From Ruminiclostridium sp. (lineage in GTDB: Bacteria > Bacillota > Clostridia > Oscillospirales > Ruminococcaceae): a stretch of 49,065 nt of DNA. The DNA lies in NCBI GenBank assembly GCA_017635675.1, contig JAGBLA010000193.1, positions 1-49,065 on the forward strand, in the 5' to 3' direction. Position numbers and translations under genes: made by a program. Shown in pieces: positions 1 to 8,025 of this stretch. Numbering within the stretch: position 1 is the stretch's first letter; each line of letters begins with the position of its first letter. The notes beneath the pieces were generated by a model. That model was not told where the DNA came from and did not search any database. It saw nothing but the letters and a program-made list of their open reading frames with translations.

Positions 1-68
1 AGCTTGCACTTGAGGAGTATTTCCAAAAAGTTATGCCGGAAACCAAAGAAACAGAAAGACAGATTTAG
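1..68 (+). CDS. 3' end of an unidentified protein (partial)
   Basis: Only the last 21 or so codons are inside the window, read in the frame beginning at base 3 and closed by TAG at 66-68. The tail reads LALEEYFQKVMPETKETERQI, a charged, probably helical C-terminus that cannot be assigned to a family. The next small gene starts 21 bases further on in the same direction, so the two are probably co-transcribed. The call rests only on an open frame running in from the left edge and on the short gap; it could be a chance open frame. Confidence 0.45.
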   Translation, partial: LALEEYFQKVMPETKETERQI

Positions 69-89
69 TATTTTGAAAGGTCATACATT

Positions 90-302
90 ATGTCAGATCT
101 CAAAGCAAATAAGCTGACAAAAGAAGAACAGATGATAATAGACAAGGTCAGAACGGAAAGAGCTAAATGCCGAGAATTGGAATCTGACCCTCCGCACGAA
201 CAGGACAATATACCAAACCCGTTTGCTGTTTTAACACTCGATGAAACACAATATTTACAAGATCATCCGTATTTGCTGAAGGAAATTGAATTATTCTGGT
301 GA
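90..302 (+). CDS. Small charged hypothetical protein (70 aa)
   Basis: A 70-residue, highly charged, soluble protein with no signal peptide, membrane segment or motif I recognise. The first half is Lys/Glu-rich and predicted helical (LTKEEQMIIDKVRTERAK); the second half is Pro- and acid-rich and ends in ELFW. A purine-rich GAAAGG lies about 10 bases before the ATG, which supports translation. It lies between the partial upstream gene and the phosphodiesterase on the same strand. A reverse-strand open frame over the same bases is judged a shadow of the phosphodiesterase gene. Function unknown. Confidence 0.6.
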   Translation: MSDLKANKLTKEEQMIIDKVRTERAKCRELESDPPHEQDNIPNPFAVLTLDETQYLQDHPYLLKEIELFW

Positions 303-360
303 TCGCTATGACACGATTTCCTGATTGCCGCATTAACGAAGAAACGGAGTGGGAAACTAT

Positions 361-918
361 ATGAAAGAGCAAATAAAATGGCTGATAGCATCGGATATCC
401 ACGGCTCGGCGCTGTATTGCCGGAAGCTTACGGAGGCTTATGCGCGTGAGGGAGCGGACAGACTTCTGCTCCTTGGCGACCTGCTTTATCACGGACCCCG
501 GAACGACCTTCCCGACGAATATTCTCCGAAGTCGGTCATAGTTATGCTGAACGGGCTGAAAAACGACATACTCTGTGTGCGCGGCAACTGCGAAGCCGAG
601 GTGGATCAGATGGTGCTTGAATTTCCGATAATGGCTGATTACGCGATACTCACATACGGCAGCAGGTTGATTTTCGCCACGCACGGGCATATCTGCAACT
701 GCGCCAGCCTTCCGCCGCTGCATAACGGAGATATCCTGTTACACGGTCATACGCATATTCCTGCCTGCGAGGAGCATGACGGGTTCGTTTATTGCAATCC
801 CGGCTCGGTGTCACTGCCGAAAGAGGGCTCACAGCGCGGATATATGACCTTTGAAAACGGTTTGTTCAGTTGGAAAACTCTTGACGGCGATGTTTACATG
901 GAGTACCGGCTGTCATGA
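361..918 (+). CDS. YfcE-family metallophosphoesterase
   Basis: A 185-residue calcineurin-like phosphoesterase of the YfcE/MJ0936 class, expected to be a cytoplasmic, dimetal-dependent phosphodiesterase. All metal-binding blocks are visible in order: SDIHGS near the N-terminus, GDLLYHGPRN, RGNCE, ATHGH and HGHTH. Length fits the family (about 180 aa). An in-frame GTG at 349 exists, but ATG 361 is preferred because it lies 11 bases after GGAG and gives the usual short start before the first metal motif. YfcE of E. coli hydrolyses artificial phosphodiesters; the natural substrate is unknown, so no pathway is assigned. The gene ends at a strong bidirectional terminator. Confidence 0.88.
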   Translation: MKEQIKWLIASDIHGSALYCRKLTEAYAREGADRLLLLGDLLYHGPRNDLPDEYSPKSVIVMLNGLKNDILCVRGNCEAEVDQMVLEFPIMADYAILTYGSRLIFATHGHICNCASLPPLHNGDILLHGHTHIPACEEHDGFVYCNPGSVSLPKEGSQRGYMTFENGLFSWKTLDGDVYMEYRLS

Positions 919-946
919 ATGACACGCTATAAAATGAACTGTTTCA

Positions 947-984
947 AAAACGGCGATACCCGTCCGGGTATCGCCGTTTTTTTT
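947..984. terminator. Bidirectional rho-independent terminator
   Basis: A near-perfect stem of about 14 bp (AACGGCGATACCCG paired with CGGGTATCGCCGTT) has a very short loop, an A-run on the left and an eight-base T-run on the right. It lies between two convergent genes, the phosphodiesterase (plus) and the response regulator (minus), and can end transcription from both sides. Confidence 0.92.
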
Positions 985-988
985 CGTG

Positions 989-1618
989 CTAATTGTTTTT
1001 TATCTCCGTGTAGTAAAATACCGCGAGCTGAGTCCTGTCACGAAGCGCGAGCTTATCGAGCAGATTGCTTATGTAGTTTCGCACCGTGCCTTCACCGAGG
1101 AACAGTTTCGCTGCTATCTCCTTGTTGGAAAGTCCCTCCGCAACGAGCTCGATTATGCGGCGCTCCTTGTCGGTGATGCCATGGGCGTCAAAGTCGAATC
1201 GTTCTTTCGGTTTCATAAGCTCCGGGAGTTTGCCAATTATCTTGTCCCCGAACACCGTCTGACTGCGCATGACCGCTTCAAGCGACGGCGCTATGACTTC
1301 AAAATCCTGTTTTAAGATGTAGCCCTTAGCGCCCATGCTGAGGGCGCTGATTATGTACTCATCGTCCGCGAAGGTGGTGAGATACAGTATCTTTGCGTCG
1401 GGAAAACCATCAAGTATCAGTTTTCCCGCTTCTATCCCGCTCATGCCCTCCATGCGTATATCCATAAGTATAACGTCCGGCTTGTGCAGACGGTACAGCT
1501 CAACGGCTTCCGCTCCGCTGGAGCCCGAAGCAGCAACTTTTATCTTTCCTGTGCTCTCAAGTATCGTCCTGAGGGACATTGCCACAAGCCTGTCATCGTC
1601 GATTATCACTATATCCAT
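989..1618 (-). CDS. NarL/LuxR-family response regulator
   Basis: A 209-residue two-component regulator. The receiver domain (about 1-120) has the acidic pair D7/D8, the predicted phospho-acceptor D53 in LMDIRM, T81/T82 and K103. A LuxR-type helix-turn-helix follows (about 146-200), with TDKERRIIELVAEGLSNKEIA and a GTVRNYISNLLDKL recognition region. It starts two bases after the kinase stop codon (TGATAATG), so the pair is translationally coupled. The pair diverges from a three-gene ABC exporter, an order known from B. subtilis LnrJK-LnrLMN and similar modules in which the regulator activates the adjacent transporter. Cognate control of the exporter is inferred from position. Confidence 0.93.
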   Translation of the reverse strand: MDIVIIDDDRLVAMSLRTILESTGKIKVAASGSSGAEAVELYRLHKPDVILMDIRMEGMSGIEAGKLILDGFPDAKILYLTTFADDEYIISALSMGAKGYILKQDFEVIAPSLEAVMRSQTVFGDKIIGKLPELMKPKERFDFDAHGITDKERRIIELVAEGLSNKEIAAKLFLGEGTVRNYISNLLDKLALRDRTQLAVFYYTEIKNN

Positions 1619-1620
1619 TA

Positions 1621-2691
1621 TCAGCGCCCCTTTGGTATCGTCATGAAGATGCGGAACCCGTCGCTGTCTCCTGAGAATGTTATTCTTCCGCCGACGCTTT
1701 CCGCGCGGTCTTCCATGTTTTTCAGCCCTATCCCGCGGCTGTTTTTCCGTACAGTTCCCGCCTTGCCGTTATCTTTGATAAGAAGCTGGTAAAAACCGGG
1801 GTGTTCGCGGAAAACTATGTCTATCCTGCTGCCGTCGGAGTGCTTCACCGCGTTTGAAAGCCCTTCCTTGACTATCCCGGCTGCACATAGCTTTATCTCG
1901 CCCGGGATATGCTCTCCCGCGTCAAAATTCAGCGTCACATCGAATTTCCCGGAAACGCTTTCGGTCATCTCCGTTATCGTGCGTTTCAGGTCTATCGAAT
2001 CGTCATGAAGATCATGTACGCTCGCCCTTATGCTCGTCATTGCGCCGTCGAGCGTGTTCTTAAGGTCGGAAAGCGGCTCTTTGAGCGTTTCGTCCTTGTT
2101 AATTATCTGCAATGCGCCTGTCTGCAGTATCGAGCGGGTCAGAAGATGTCCTACGTTGTCATGTATCTCTCTTGCAATGCGGTTCCGCTCTTTGAGTGTC
2201 GCGATATGGACTTCATTGTCCTGTGCCGCCGCGAGCCGCAGGTTCTGCTCACTGAGCTGCATATTCTTTCCAGTTATATCGTCCCGTAGTGAGCGGAGTG
2301 TTCTTACTTCCTTTTCAAGCTGAGAAATCCGCAGGTATATAATGAGCGCCGCCGCAACTCCCGCCGATACTGTCAGATATTGTCCGGTCTGAAGCTGCTC
2401 CGGGTGAGCGATAAACGCCGCAGCCGGAGTTATGAGCCACCACTTCTTCTCGCAGAGCGCGTCATAGAAAAACATCGGTATTGCACACAGTATCAGCGGA
2501 AAGAAACCGCATAATGCCGAGATTACAGCGATCATCACCCATGCCGCGGGCTTGCCGGAGAACAGCTGTACTGCAGTGGACACCGCCACAGCCGCAAGCA
2601 GAATTATTACAGGTGCCGCGGGCTCCGCCGACATCGCAAAAGCGGGGAGACATATAAACAGCAAAGCGCATTTCTCTGTTAAACGGTGCAT
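1621..2691 (-). CDS. Sensor histidine kinase, HisKA_3 (DesK/LiaS) type
   Basis: A 356-residue membrane sensor kinase. The N-terminal 120 residues hold several hydrophobic segments with almost no extracellular domain, typical of intramembrane-sensing kinases. A coiled-coil linker (about 122-165) leads to the HisKA_3 dimerisation box with phospho-accepting H177 in REIHDNVGH. The HATPase domain shows an N-box (EGLSNAVKH) and G-box (NSRGIGLKNMEDR). The ATG follows a GGTGG ribosome binding site. It is the first gene of a kinase-regulator pair facing away from the ABC exporter. By analogy with LnrJ, LiaS and BceS-like systems it may sense membrane-active compounds or damage; the ligand cannot be read from sequence. 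Confidence 0.92.
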   Translation of the reverse strand: MHRLTEKCALLFICLPAFAMSAEPAAPVIILLAAVAVSTAVQLFSGKPAAWVMIAVISALCGFFPLILCAIPMFFYDALCEKKWWLITPAAAFIAHPEQLQTGQYLTVSAGVAAALIIYLRISQLEKEVRTLRSLRDDITGKNMQLSEQNLRLAAAQDNEVHIATLKERNRIAREIHDNVGHLLTRSILQTGALQIINKDETLKEPLSDLKNTLDGAMTSIRASVHDLHDDSIDLKRTITEMTESVSGKFDVTLNFDAGEHIPGEIKLCAAGIVKEGLSNAVKHSDGSRIDIVFREHPGFYQLLIKDNGKAGTVRKNSRGIGLKNMEDRAESVGGRITFSGDSDGFRIFMTIPKGR

Positions 2692-2755
2692 ACTTTCACC
2701 ACCTTAAATGATATCATACCATAAAACCTGCAAAAAAGCAAGGCTCGGAAAGAAA

Positions 2756-2820
2756 ATGACAAATGTCATCTTCGGAAATGACTTTGTTCACTGTACATAA
2801 CGTATCTGATGTGATATGAT
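2756..2820 (+). promoter_or_regulatory. Putative exporter promoter with upstream palindromic operator
   Basis: TGTACA (2792-2797) and TATGAT (2815-2820), separated by 17 bases, form a plausible sigma-A promoter reading into the ABC ATPase gene. About 22 bases upstream of the -35 lies a perfect inverted repeat ATGACA-AA-TGTCAT (2756-2769), with a further half-like AAATGAC at 2776-2782. This is a good position for an activator such as the adjacent LuxR-type regulator. The repeat is seen directly; binding is inferred. Confidence 0.55.
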
Positions 2821-2847
2821 AGTTACAGTGAAAGGGAGGTACGGCAA

Positions 2848-3798
2848 ATGAAGAACACAGTTGTGAAGATAAACGATCTTGTAAAAAGATACAGCGAGCT
2901 CGTGGCGCTCGATCATCTTGACCTTGAGATATACGAGGGCGAGATATTCGGACTGCTTGGACCGAACGGTTCGGGAAAGACCACCACGATAAACTGCCTG
3001 CTGTCGCTTCTGACATTTGATAAGGGCGAGATAGAGATCTTCGGGAAGAAGATGTCCCCGACGGCATACGATATCAAGAAGGATATCGGAATAATAATGC
3101 AGAATGTGGCGGTTTTTGACGAGCTCACCGTGTATGAAAACATCGACTATTTCTGCGGTCTGTACATCACCGACAAAGCTCAGCGGAAACAGTATGTGGA
3201 GGATGCCGTGAAGTTCGTCGGGCTTGATGATTTTCTGAAATTCCGTCCGAAGAAACTCTCGGGAGGACTTCTGCGAAGGCTCAATATTGCCTGCGGCATA
3301 GCCCACAAGCCGAAGCTTATAATCCTTGACGAGCCGACTGTGGCAGTTGACCCTCAGAGCCGCAACCGTATCCTTGAGGGCATCGAGGAGCTCAACCGCT
3401 CGGGCTCTACCGTGATATATACCTCCCATTATATGGAGGAGGTAGAACAGATCTGCACCCGAATCGCGATAATGGACAAGGGACGTAAGATAGCGGAAGG
3501 GACCAAGGACGAGCTCAAACGCATGATACGAAACACCGAGACCGTGAACATAGAGATGATCGGACTTTCGGACGAGATAAAGGCGAAAATAGCTGCTCTG
3601 CCGCACGTGTATCAGGTCGATTTCGACGGCACGAAGCTCACGGTAAACTGTTCGGGCGGCAAGCATAATCTTATACGTATCCTCGGAGTGCTGCAGGAGA
3701 ACGAGCTAAGCTTCGGGCGGGTCTATTCCGAGCTCCCGACGCTCAACGATGTATTCCTTGAGATAACGGGAAAAGCACTTCGCGACAAGGGGGAATAA
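2848..3798 (+). CDS. ABC exporter ATPase (LnrL/DrrA/CcmA-like)
   Basis: A 316-residue ATP-binding subunit that would power the two membrane proteins encoded next. Visible motifs are Walker A GPNGSGKT (about 38-45), a signature with a slightly unusual LSGGLLRRL (Leu where Gln is common) and Walker B LIILDEP, followed by an H-loop in TSHYMEE. The C-terminal extension after about residue 220 is the type found in antibiotic and lipid exporters such as DrrA and LnrL. The ATG follows a strong GGGAGG site. Two bases separate its stop from the first permease. The arrangement of one ATPase, two ABC-2 permeases and a divergent LuxR/HisKA_3 pair suggests a drug or envelope-stress efflux pump; the substrate is unknown. 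Confidence 0.92.
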   Translation: MKNTVVKINDLVKRYSELVALDHLDLEIYEGEIFGLLGPNGSGKTTTINCLLSLLTFDKGEIEIFGKKMSPTAYDIKKDIGIIMQNVAVFDELTVYENIDYFCGLYITDKAQRKQYVEDAVKFVGLDDFLKFRPKKLSGGLLRRLNIACGIAHKPKLIILDEPTVAVDPQSRNRILEGIEELNRSGSTVIYTSHYMEEVEQICTRIAIMDKGRKIAEGTKDELKRMIRNTETVNIEMIGLSDEIKAKIAALPHVYQVDFDGTKLTVNCSGGKHNLIRILGVLQENELSFGRVYSELPTLNDVFLEITGKALRDKGE

Positions 3799-3800
3799 CG

Positions 3801-4931
3801 ATGTTTCTGCATGATCTGAAATATGAGATCATCGGCAATCTGCGGGCAAAAGACCTGCTGTTATGGCTGATGCTGTTCCCGATAGTTCTCGGCGTATTGT
3901 TCAAGATCGCGTTCGGGTCGATATACGAGAATGAAACGCTGTTCTCCTCAATACCTGCGGCGATAGTTATGAGCGGAGAGAATGAGGTGTTCAGGAGCGT
4001 GATCGACTCGGTATCGGACGGTGATTCCAAGCTGCTTGAACCGACATACGCCGAAGAGGAGGAGGCACTTTCTCTGCTGAAAAAAGGTGATGTTTCGGGG
4101 ATAATATACGCCGGTGACAGTATCTCGCTTACGGTAGCGGGGAAGGGTATCCGTGAGAATATACTGAAATCCTTCATCGAGCAGTACAGCGTGTATGAAA
4201 CGATGATAACGGACACGATAAAGAGTGACCCGACAAAGCTGAAAGCAGTGATATCCGCTCTTTCGGACGATGTTTCAGCCTGCACCGAGATTCCCGTGAC
4301 ACAGGGCAATACGGACAATATGGTGCAGTATTTCTACAATCTTATCGCAATGGTGGCGATATTCGGCTCGATAACGGGGCTGCACATCACGGAGAACAAT
4401 CAGGCGAATATGTCGGCGCTGGGTGCGCGGAAAAACTGCTCGCCCACGCCCAAGCAGGTAAGTCTTTCGGCGGCGCTCATAGGTTCTTTTGCGGCACAGG
4501 CTGTATGCATGATCGTGTGTGTGTCGTTCCTCGCTTTCGTTCTGAAAATAGATTTCGGAGACAGGCTCCCGCTGGTTTATCTCACGGCAGTCACAGGCGG
4601 GTGCATGGGCGTGACAATGGGATTTTTCACGGGATCTATAAGTGCTCTCGGGAAAGACGCAAAGGTTGCGATAAATATGTCGGTATCAATGACGCTTTGT
4701 TTTCTCAGCGGGCTCATGATCGGCAATATCAAGGCTGAAATCGCTCAGTTCGCGCCGTGGTTCAATGATGTGAACCCTGTGGCGATAATCTCGGACAGCT
4801 TCTACTGCCTGAACCTGTACAGCGATTACACGCGCTTCACCGTCAAGATAGTTTCGATGCTCATCTACATGGCGCTGTTCGGTATTCTCGGCATCGTCCT
4901 GTCAAGGAGGAAAAGATATGCAAGTATTTGA
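3801..4931 (+). CDS. ABC-2 type exporter permease (first)
   Basis: A 376-residue membrane protein with the ABC-2 layout: one hydrophobic helix near residues 20-40, a long extracytoplasmic region of about 150 residues, then five or six hydrophobic segments (from about 175). It ends in a basic RRKRYASI tail. The gene starts two bases after the ATPase and overlaps the next permease by 14 bases, so the three proteins are expected to form one complex. Length and topology match LnrM-like and YhgE-like ABC-2 subunits. The large external domain may contact the substrate; that is an inference from topology. Confidence 0.88.
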   Translation: MFLHDLKYEIIGNLRAKDLLLWLMLFPIVLGVLFKIAFGSIYENETLFSSIPAAIVMSGENEVFRSVIDSVSDGDSKLLEPTYAEEEEALSLLKKGDVSGIIYAGDSISLTVAGKGIRENILKSFIEQYSVYETMITDTIKSDPTKLKAVISALSDDVSACTEIPVTQGNTDNMVQYFYNLIAMVAIFGSITGLHITENNQANMSALGARKNCSPTPKQVSLSAALIGSFAAQAVCMIVCVSFLAFVLKIDFGDRLPLVYLTAVTGGCMGVTMGFFTGSISALGKDAKVAINMSVSMTLCFLSGLMIGNIKAEIAQFAPWFNDVNPVAIISDSFYCLNLYSDYTRFTVKIVSMLIYMALFGILGIVLSRRKRYASI

Positions 4932-6081
4932 AACATACATGAAAGTGCTGAAAAGCAAGCTGCCGCTTTCGCTGATATATGTTGTTGTGTTTCTTGTTAT
5001 CTTCATTGCGATGACAGCAGCCGACAGCAGCAGCTCAATGTTCGGGCAGGAGGTAAGGCTCAGCGTCTGCGTTTTCGACGAGGACGACACTCCCGAGAGT
5101 CATGCGCTCACAAGCTTTATCGGAGAGCGCAACGACATTATCGAGCTTGAAAACGACCGTGATGTCATCATCGACGCACTGTATTACGAACGTGCCGATT
5201 ATGTTCTGACAATAAAAAAGGGCTATGCGGAAAAGCTTGCGGCAGGGGAGACCTCAGGGGTCTTCGAGAGTCGGCGTATGCACGACAGCTACTCTACGGT
5301 ATATATGGGACAGCTCCTCAACGAATACGCAAGCACTGTAAAAGCGTATATCGCAGGCGGCAGCAGCGTTTCCGACGCGGTACGGAAGACAGGTGCAGCG
5401 CTCCTGCGCGAAGTTGATGTGACAGTCGCGGATTTCAACGACATCGGCGAGAGCAGCCCATTTGATCGCATCATGATATACTTCCGTTTCCTGCCTTATG
5501 TCATCATTTCGGCGTTTATGAACACGCTCTGTCCTGTGTTGCTTGCAATGGGGAGGAAAGATATACGCTACCGCACGAACTGTTCGGGGATAACTCCGGG
5601 AACATACACCGTTCAGATATTCGCGGGAAGTACCGTTTTCCTGTTCGGAGTATGGCTTATATTCATCGCGGCAGGACTTATCATATACGGCGGTCAGATG
5701 ACCGGCGGACTGTGGCTCGCGGTGCTCAACAGCTTTGTGTTCTCGCTGTTCGTTGCTATGATGACCATATTCATTGTAGGCTTTGAGCCTCCTGGAACAA
5801 TGATAAATATTATAACTCAGGTAGTTTCACTTGGTATGTGCTTTTTGTGCGGAGTATTTGTGGATCAGTCTATGCTTGGTGAGGGAGTTCTTTCGGCGGC
5901 GCGTTTCCTGCCTGCATACTGGTACATCAGAGTGACCCGCATGATAGAGGGTTCTGAGATATACGATAATAATACCGTGATACTCGCGTTTGTTGTGCAG
6001 TTCGGATATGCTGTCGTACTTGCGCTGCTCTCGGTGCTGATACGAAAGGCAAATTTCTCAGGAAAAAGGGCTGCGGTATAA
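4918..6081 (+). CDS. ABC-2 type exporter permease (second)
   Basis: A 387-residue partner of the preceding permease with the same topology: one N-terminal helix (about residues 16-37), an extracytoplasmic domain to about residue 190, then a helical bundle. The start codon lies inside the end of the previous gene and follows AGGAGG at 4905-4910, so start choice is secure and expression is coupled. Two different ABC-2 subunits suggest a heterodimeric channel as in LnrMN. A short bidirectional terminator follows. Confidence 0.88.
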   Translation: MQVFETYMKVLKSKLPLSLIYVVVFLVIFIAMTAADSSSSMFGQEVRLSVCVFDEDDTPESHALTSFIGERNDIIELENDRDVIIDALYYERADYVLTIKKGYAEKLAAGETSGVFESRRMHDSYSTVYMGQLLNEYASTVKAYIAGGSSVSDAVRKTGAALLREVDVTVADFNDIGESSPFDRIMIYFRFLPYVIISAFMNTLCPVLLAMGRKDIRYRTNCSGITPGTYTVQIFAGSTVFLFGVWLIFIAAGLIIYGGQMTGGLWLAVLNSFVFSLFVAMMTIFIVGFEPPGTMINIITQVVSLGMCFLCGVFVDQSMLGEGVLSAARFLPAYWYIRVTRMIEGSEIYDNNTVILAFVVQFGYAVVLALLSVLIRKANFSGKRAAV

Positions 6082-6100
6082 CAGCGGCGTGATAAAATAA

Positions 6101-6131
6101 AGACCGCGGCTCATAGCCGCGGTCTCTGTGT
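6101..6131. terminator. Bidirectional terminator between exporter and SulP genes
   Basis: An 11-bp perfect stem AGACCGCGGCT / AGCCGCGGTCT with a CAT loop sits between the convergent exporter operon (plus) and SulP gene (minus). The plus side is followed by a modest T-rich stretch (CTGTGTTTT); the minus side runs into TTTATTTTATC, a good U-tract. Confidence 0.88.
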
Positions 6132-6137
6132 TTTATG

Positions 6138-7808
6138 TCAAGCTTTTGCAAGCTCGTCTGCGCGGATAAGCGCAGTATCTATGTGTGAGCAGAAGTTTTC
6201 TTCTCCCACCTCGGCGGTAAGCCCTGCTTTCTGCATTGCGTGCATGGGCTGTTCATTTACGTGTGAGAACACGACCTTTACTCCCTCGCGTTCACAGCGT
6301 TTGACAATGCGTGAAAGCGCTTCAACGCCCGCCGCGTCTATCGCGGGAACGTTCCTCATTCGTATTATCAGCACGCTTATGTCAGTATCATCGAGCATAT
6401 ACTTGTATCTCTCGGACGCAGCAAAGAACATCGGCCCGTTTATCTCGTAAACGCGGGTGTGCGCGGGTATCTTCTTGCGGAGAATGTTGTCAGCGTCGGT
6501 CTCCTCGTCGTCCACATCTACCCACGCATGAGCTTCGGTGACATCAGCCATTCTCTTCATGAACAGTATTGCGGCAAGCACCATTCCGACTCCTATCGCT
6601 ACCACAAGGTCGAATACCACCGTCAGTACAACGGTCACGATAAGCACGAAAATATCGCTTTTCGGCGCAGTTCTGAACATATTTCGTATGTTGCGCCAGC
6701 CGCACATATTGTACGCAACAACGAAAAGTATAGCTGCCATGGTGGGCATGGGGATAAGCGACGCGTAGGGCATCAGAGCTATTATTATGATAAGCACTAC
6801 GATAGAGTGAACCATTCCCGCCACGGGAGTGCGCCCGCCGTTGCGGACATTGGCTGCTGTACGTGCTATCGCGCCTGTCGCGGGGATACCTCCGAAAAGC
6901 GCGGAGCCTATGTTTGCACAGCCCTGGGCGATAAGCTCCATGTTGGGACGGTGCTTTGAGCCTATCATACCGTCGGAGACCACGCACGAGAGCAGCGATT
7001 CCACCGAGGCGAGTATTGCGATAGTGAACGCGTCGGGGATAAGCTCGCGGACGTTGTCAAACGTCACCTCGGGCAGGGTAAGGGAAGGGAGGTCTGAGGA
7101 TATCGTGTAAAGGTTTCCTATGGTATTTACGTTGAGTCCTGTGAGCGCTACGATTGCCGAACCTACGATGACAGCTATAAGCGACGCGGGTATCTTGTCG
7201 AGCTTTTTCGGCCAGAGTATCAGTATAGCGAGAGACACCGCACCGATAAGGAATGCCTGCCAGTTGAACGTGCCGATGGAGTTCACCACTTCTTCAAGCT
7301 TACCGATTGTCTCGATAGGTGAGTTGGTAAAAGTGAGCCCGAGGAAATCCTTGAGCTGACCGATAGCGATAGTGACTGCGATACCGAAAGTAAATCCTGT
7401 GGTAATGGTTCCGGGTATGTATTTTATAAGGCTTCCGAATCTGCAGAACCCCATTATCACCATTATAAGTCCTGCCATGACCGTAGAGATTATGAGCCCG
7501 TTCATACCTTGTCTTGCCACGATACCCGCAACGATAGTCGCGAAAGCGGCTGTGGGGCCTGCTATCTGCACACGGCTTCCGCCGAGGAAAGCGACGATAA
7601 ATCCTGCTATCATTGCCGTGTAGAGACCTTGCTCCGGGTTTACTCCCGAGGCGAGCGCAAGCGCGATAGAAAGCGGCAGCGCGATTATCGCGACTATGAT
7701 GCCCGCGGTAACATCTTTGATCAACTGTTCCTTTGAATAGTTCTTTATGACGGAAAAGAGTTTTGGTTTGAGCTTTTCTTCCGTCGGTCTTTTTGCTGTT
7801 GTCTCCAT
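6138..7808 (-). CDS. SulP (SLC26) family anion transporter with STAS domain
   Basis: A 556-residue inner-membrane transporter. The N-terminal two thirds is a 12-14-helix SulP core beginning with the typical block GIIVAIIALPLSIALALASG and containing GGIPATGAIARTAANVRNGG. A cytoplasmic STAS domain occupies about residues 440-545 (LIIRMRNVPAIDAAGVEAL). Relatives carry sulfate, bicarbonate, dicarboxylates or other anions, usually with H+ or Na+; sequence alone does not tell which. The ATG follows AGGAG with suitable spacing and there is a good promoter upstream. It is a single-gene unit with no sulfate-assimilation or carbonic anhydrase gene beside it. Confidence 0.93.
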   Translation of the reverse strand: METTAKRPTEEKLKPKLFSVIKNYSKEQLIKDVTAGIIVAIIALPLSIALALASGVNPEQGLYTAMIAGFIVAFLGGSRVQIAGPTAAFATIVAGIVARQGMNGLIISTVMAGLIMVIMGFCRFGSLIKYIPGTITTGFTFGIAVTIAIGQLKDFLGLTFTNSPIETIGKLEEVVNSIGTFNWQAFLIGAVSLAILILWPKKLDKIPASLIAVIVGSAIVALTGLNVNTIGNLYTISSDLPSLTLPEVTFDNVRELIPDAFTIAILASVESLLSCVVSDGMIGSKHRPNMELIAQGCANIGSALFGGIPATGAIARTAANVRNGGRTPVAGMVHSIVVLIIIIALMPYASLIPMPTMAAILFVVAYNMCGWRNIRNMFRTAPKSDIFVLIVTVVLTVVFDLVVAIGVGMVLAAILFMKRMADVTEAHAWVDVDDEETDADNILRKKIPAHTRVYEINGPMFFAASERYKYMLDDTDISVLIIRMRNVPAIDAAGVEALSRIVKRCEREGVKVVFSHVNEQPMHAMQKAGLTAEVGEENFCSHIDTALIRADELAKA

Positions 7809-7839
7809 ATATCTTATCTCCTTTTGTAATGCGTTTCAT

Positions 7840-7868
7840 ATTATACTACTTTAATACAGCATAATCAA
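7840..7868 (-). promoter_or_regulatory. Promoter of the SulP gene
   Basis: On the minus strand TTGATT (7868-7863) and a perfect TATAAT (7845-7840) are separated by 17 bases, about 30 bases upstream of the SulP start codon. No operator-like repeat was seen between them. Confidence 0.72.
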
Positions 7869-7960
7869 GACAATTTTTATCGGCGGCATTATTTTTGTAA
7901 GAATAGATATTTTTGAGGGCAGCAGTTGAAAAATATATATGACCAATAATTGAAATCATT

Positions 7961-8000
7961 AAAAAACGCTCTCCGGTAAACAATATCCGGAGAGCATTTT
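7961..8000 (-). terminator. Terminator of the amino-acid binding protein gene
   Basis: A 9-bp stem GCTCTCCGG / CCGGAGAGC (7968-7976 and 7987-7995) with a 10-base loop is followed on the minus strand by a T-run. It lies 30 bases after the stop codon of the binding-protein gene. The rest of the 7869-8025 gap is AT-rich with no further feature seen. Confidence 0.88.
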
Positions 8001-8025
8001 TACATATTATCAGGATCAGTTCTGT

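Noticed and set aside
2788..3666. Antisense frame of 292 codons opposite the exporter ATPase
   Set aside because: The ATPase motifs on the plus strand are complete; the antisense product has no motif and would run through the exporter promoter.
7869..8025. Possible small RNA or riboswitch in the gap before the binding-protein gene end
   Set aside because: Apart from the terminator hairpin the gap is simple AT-rich sequence without conserved riboswitch features.
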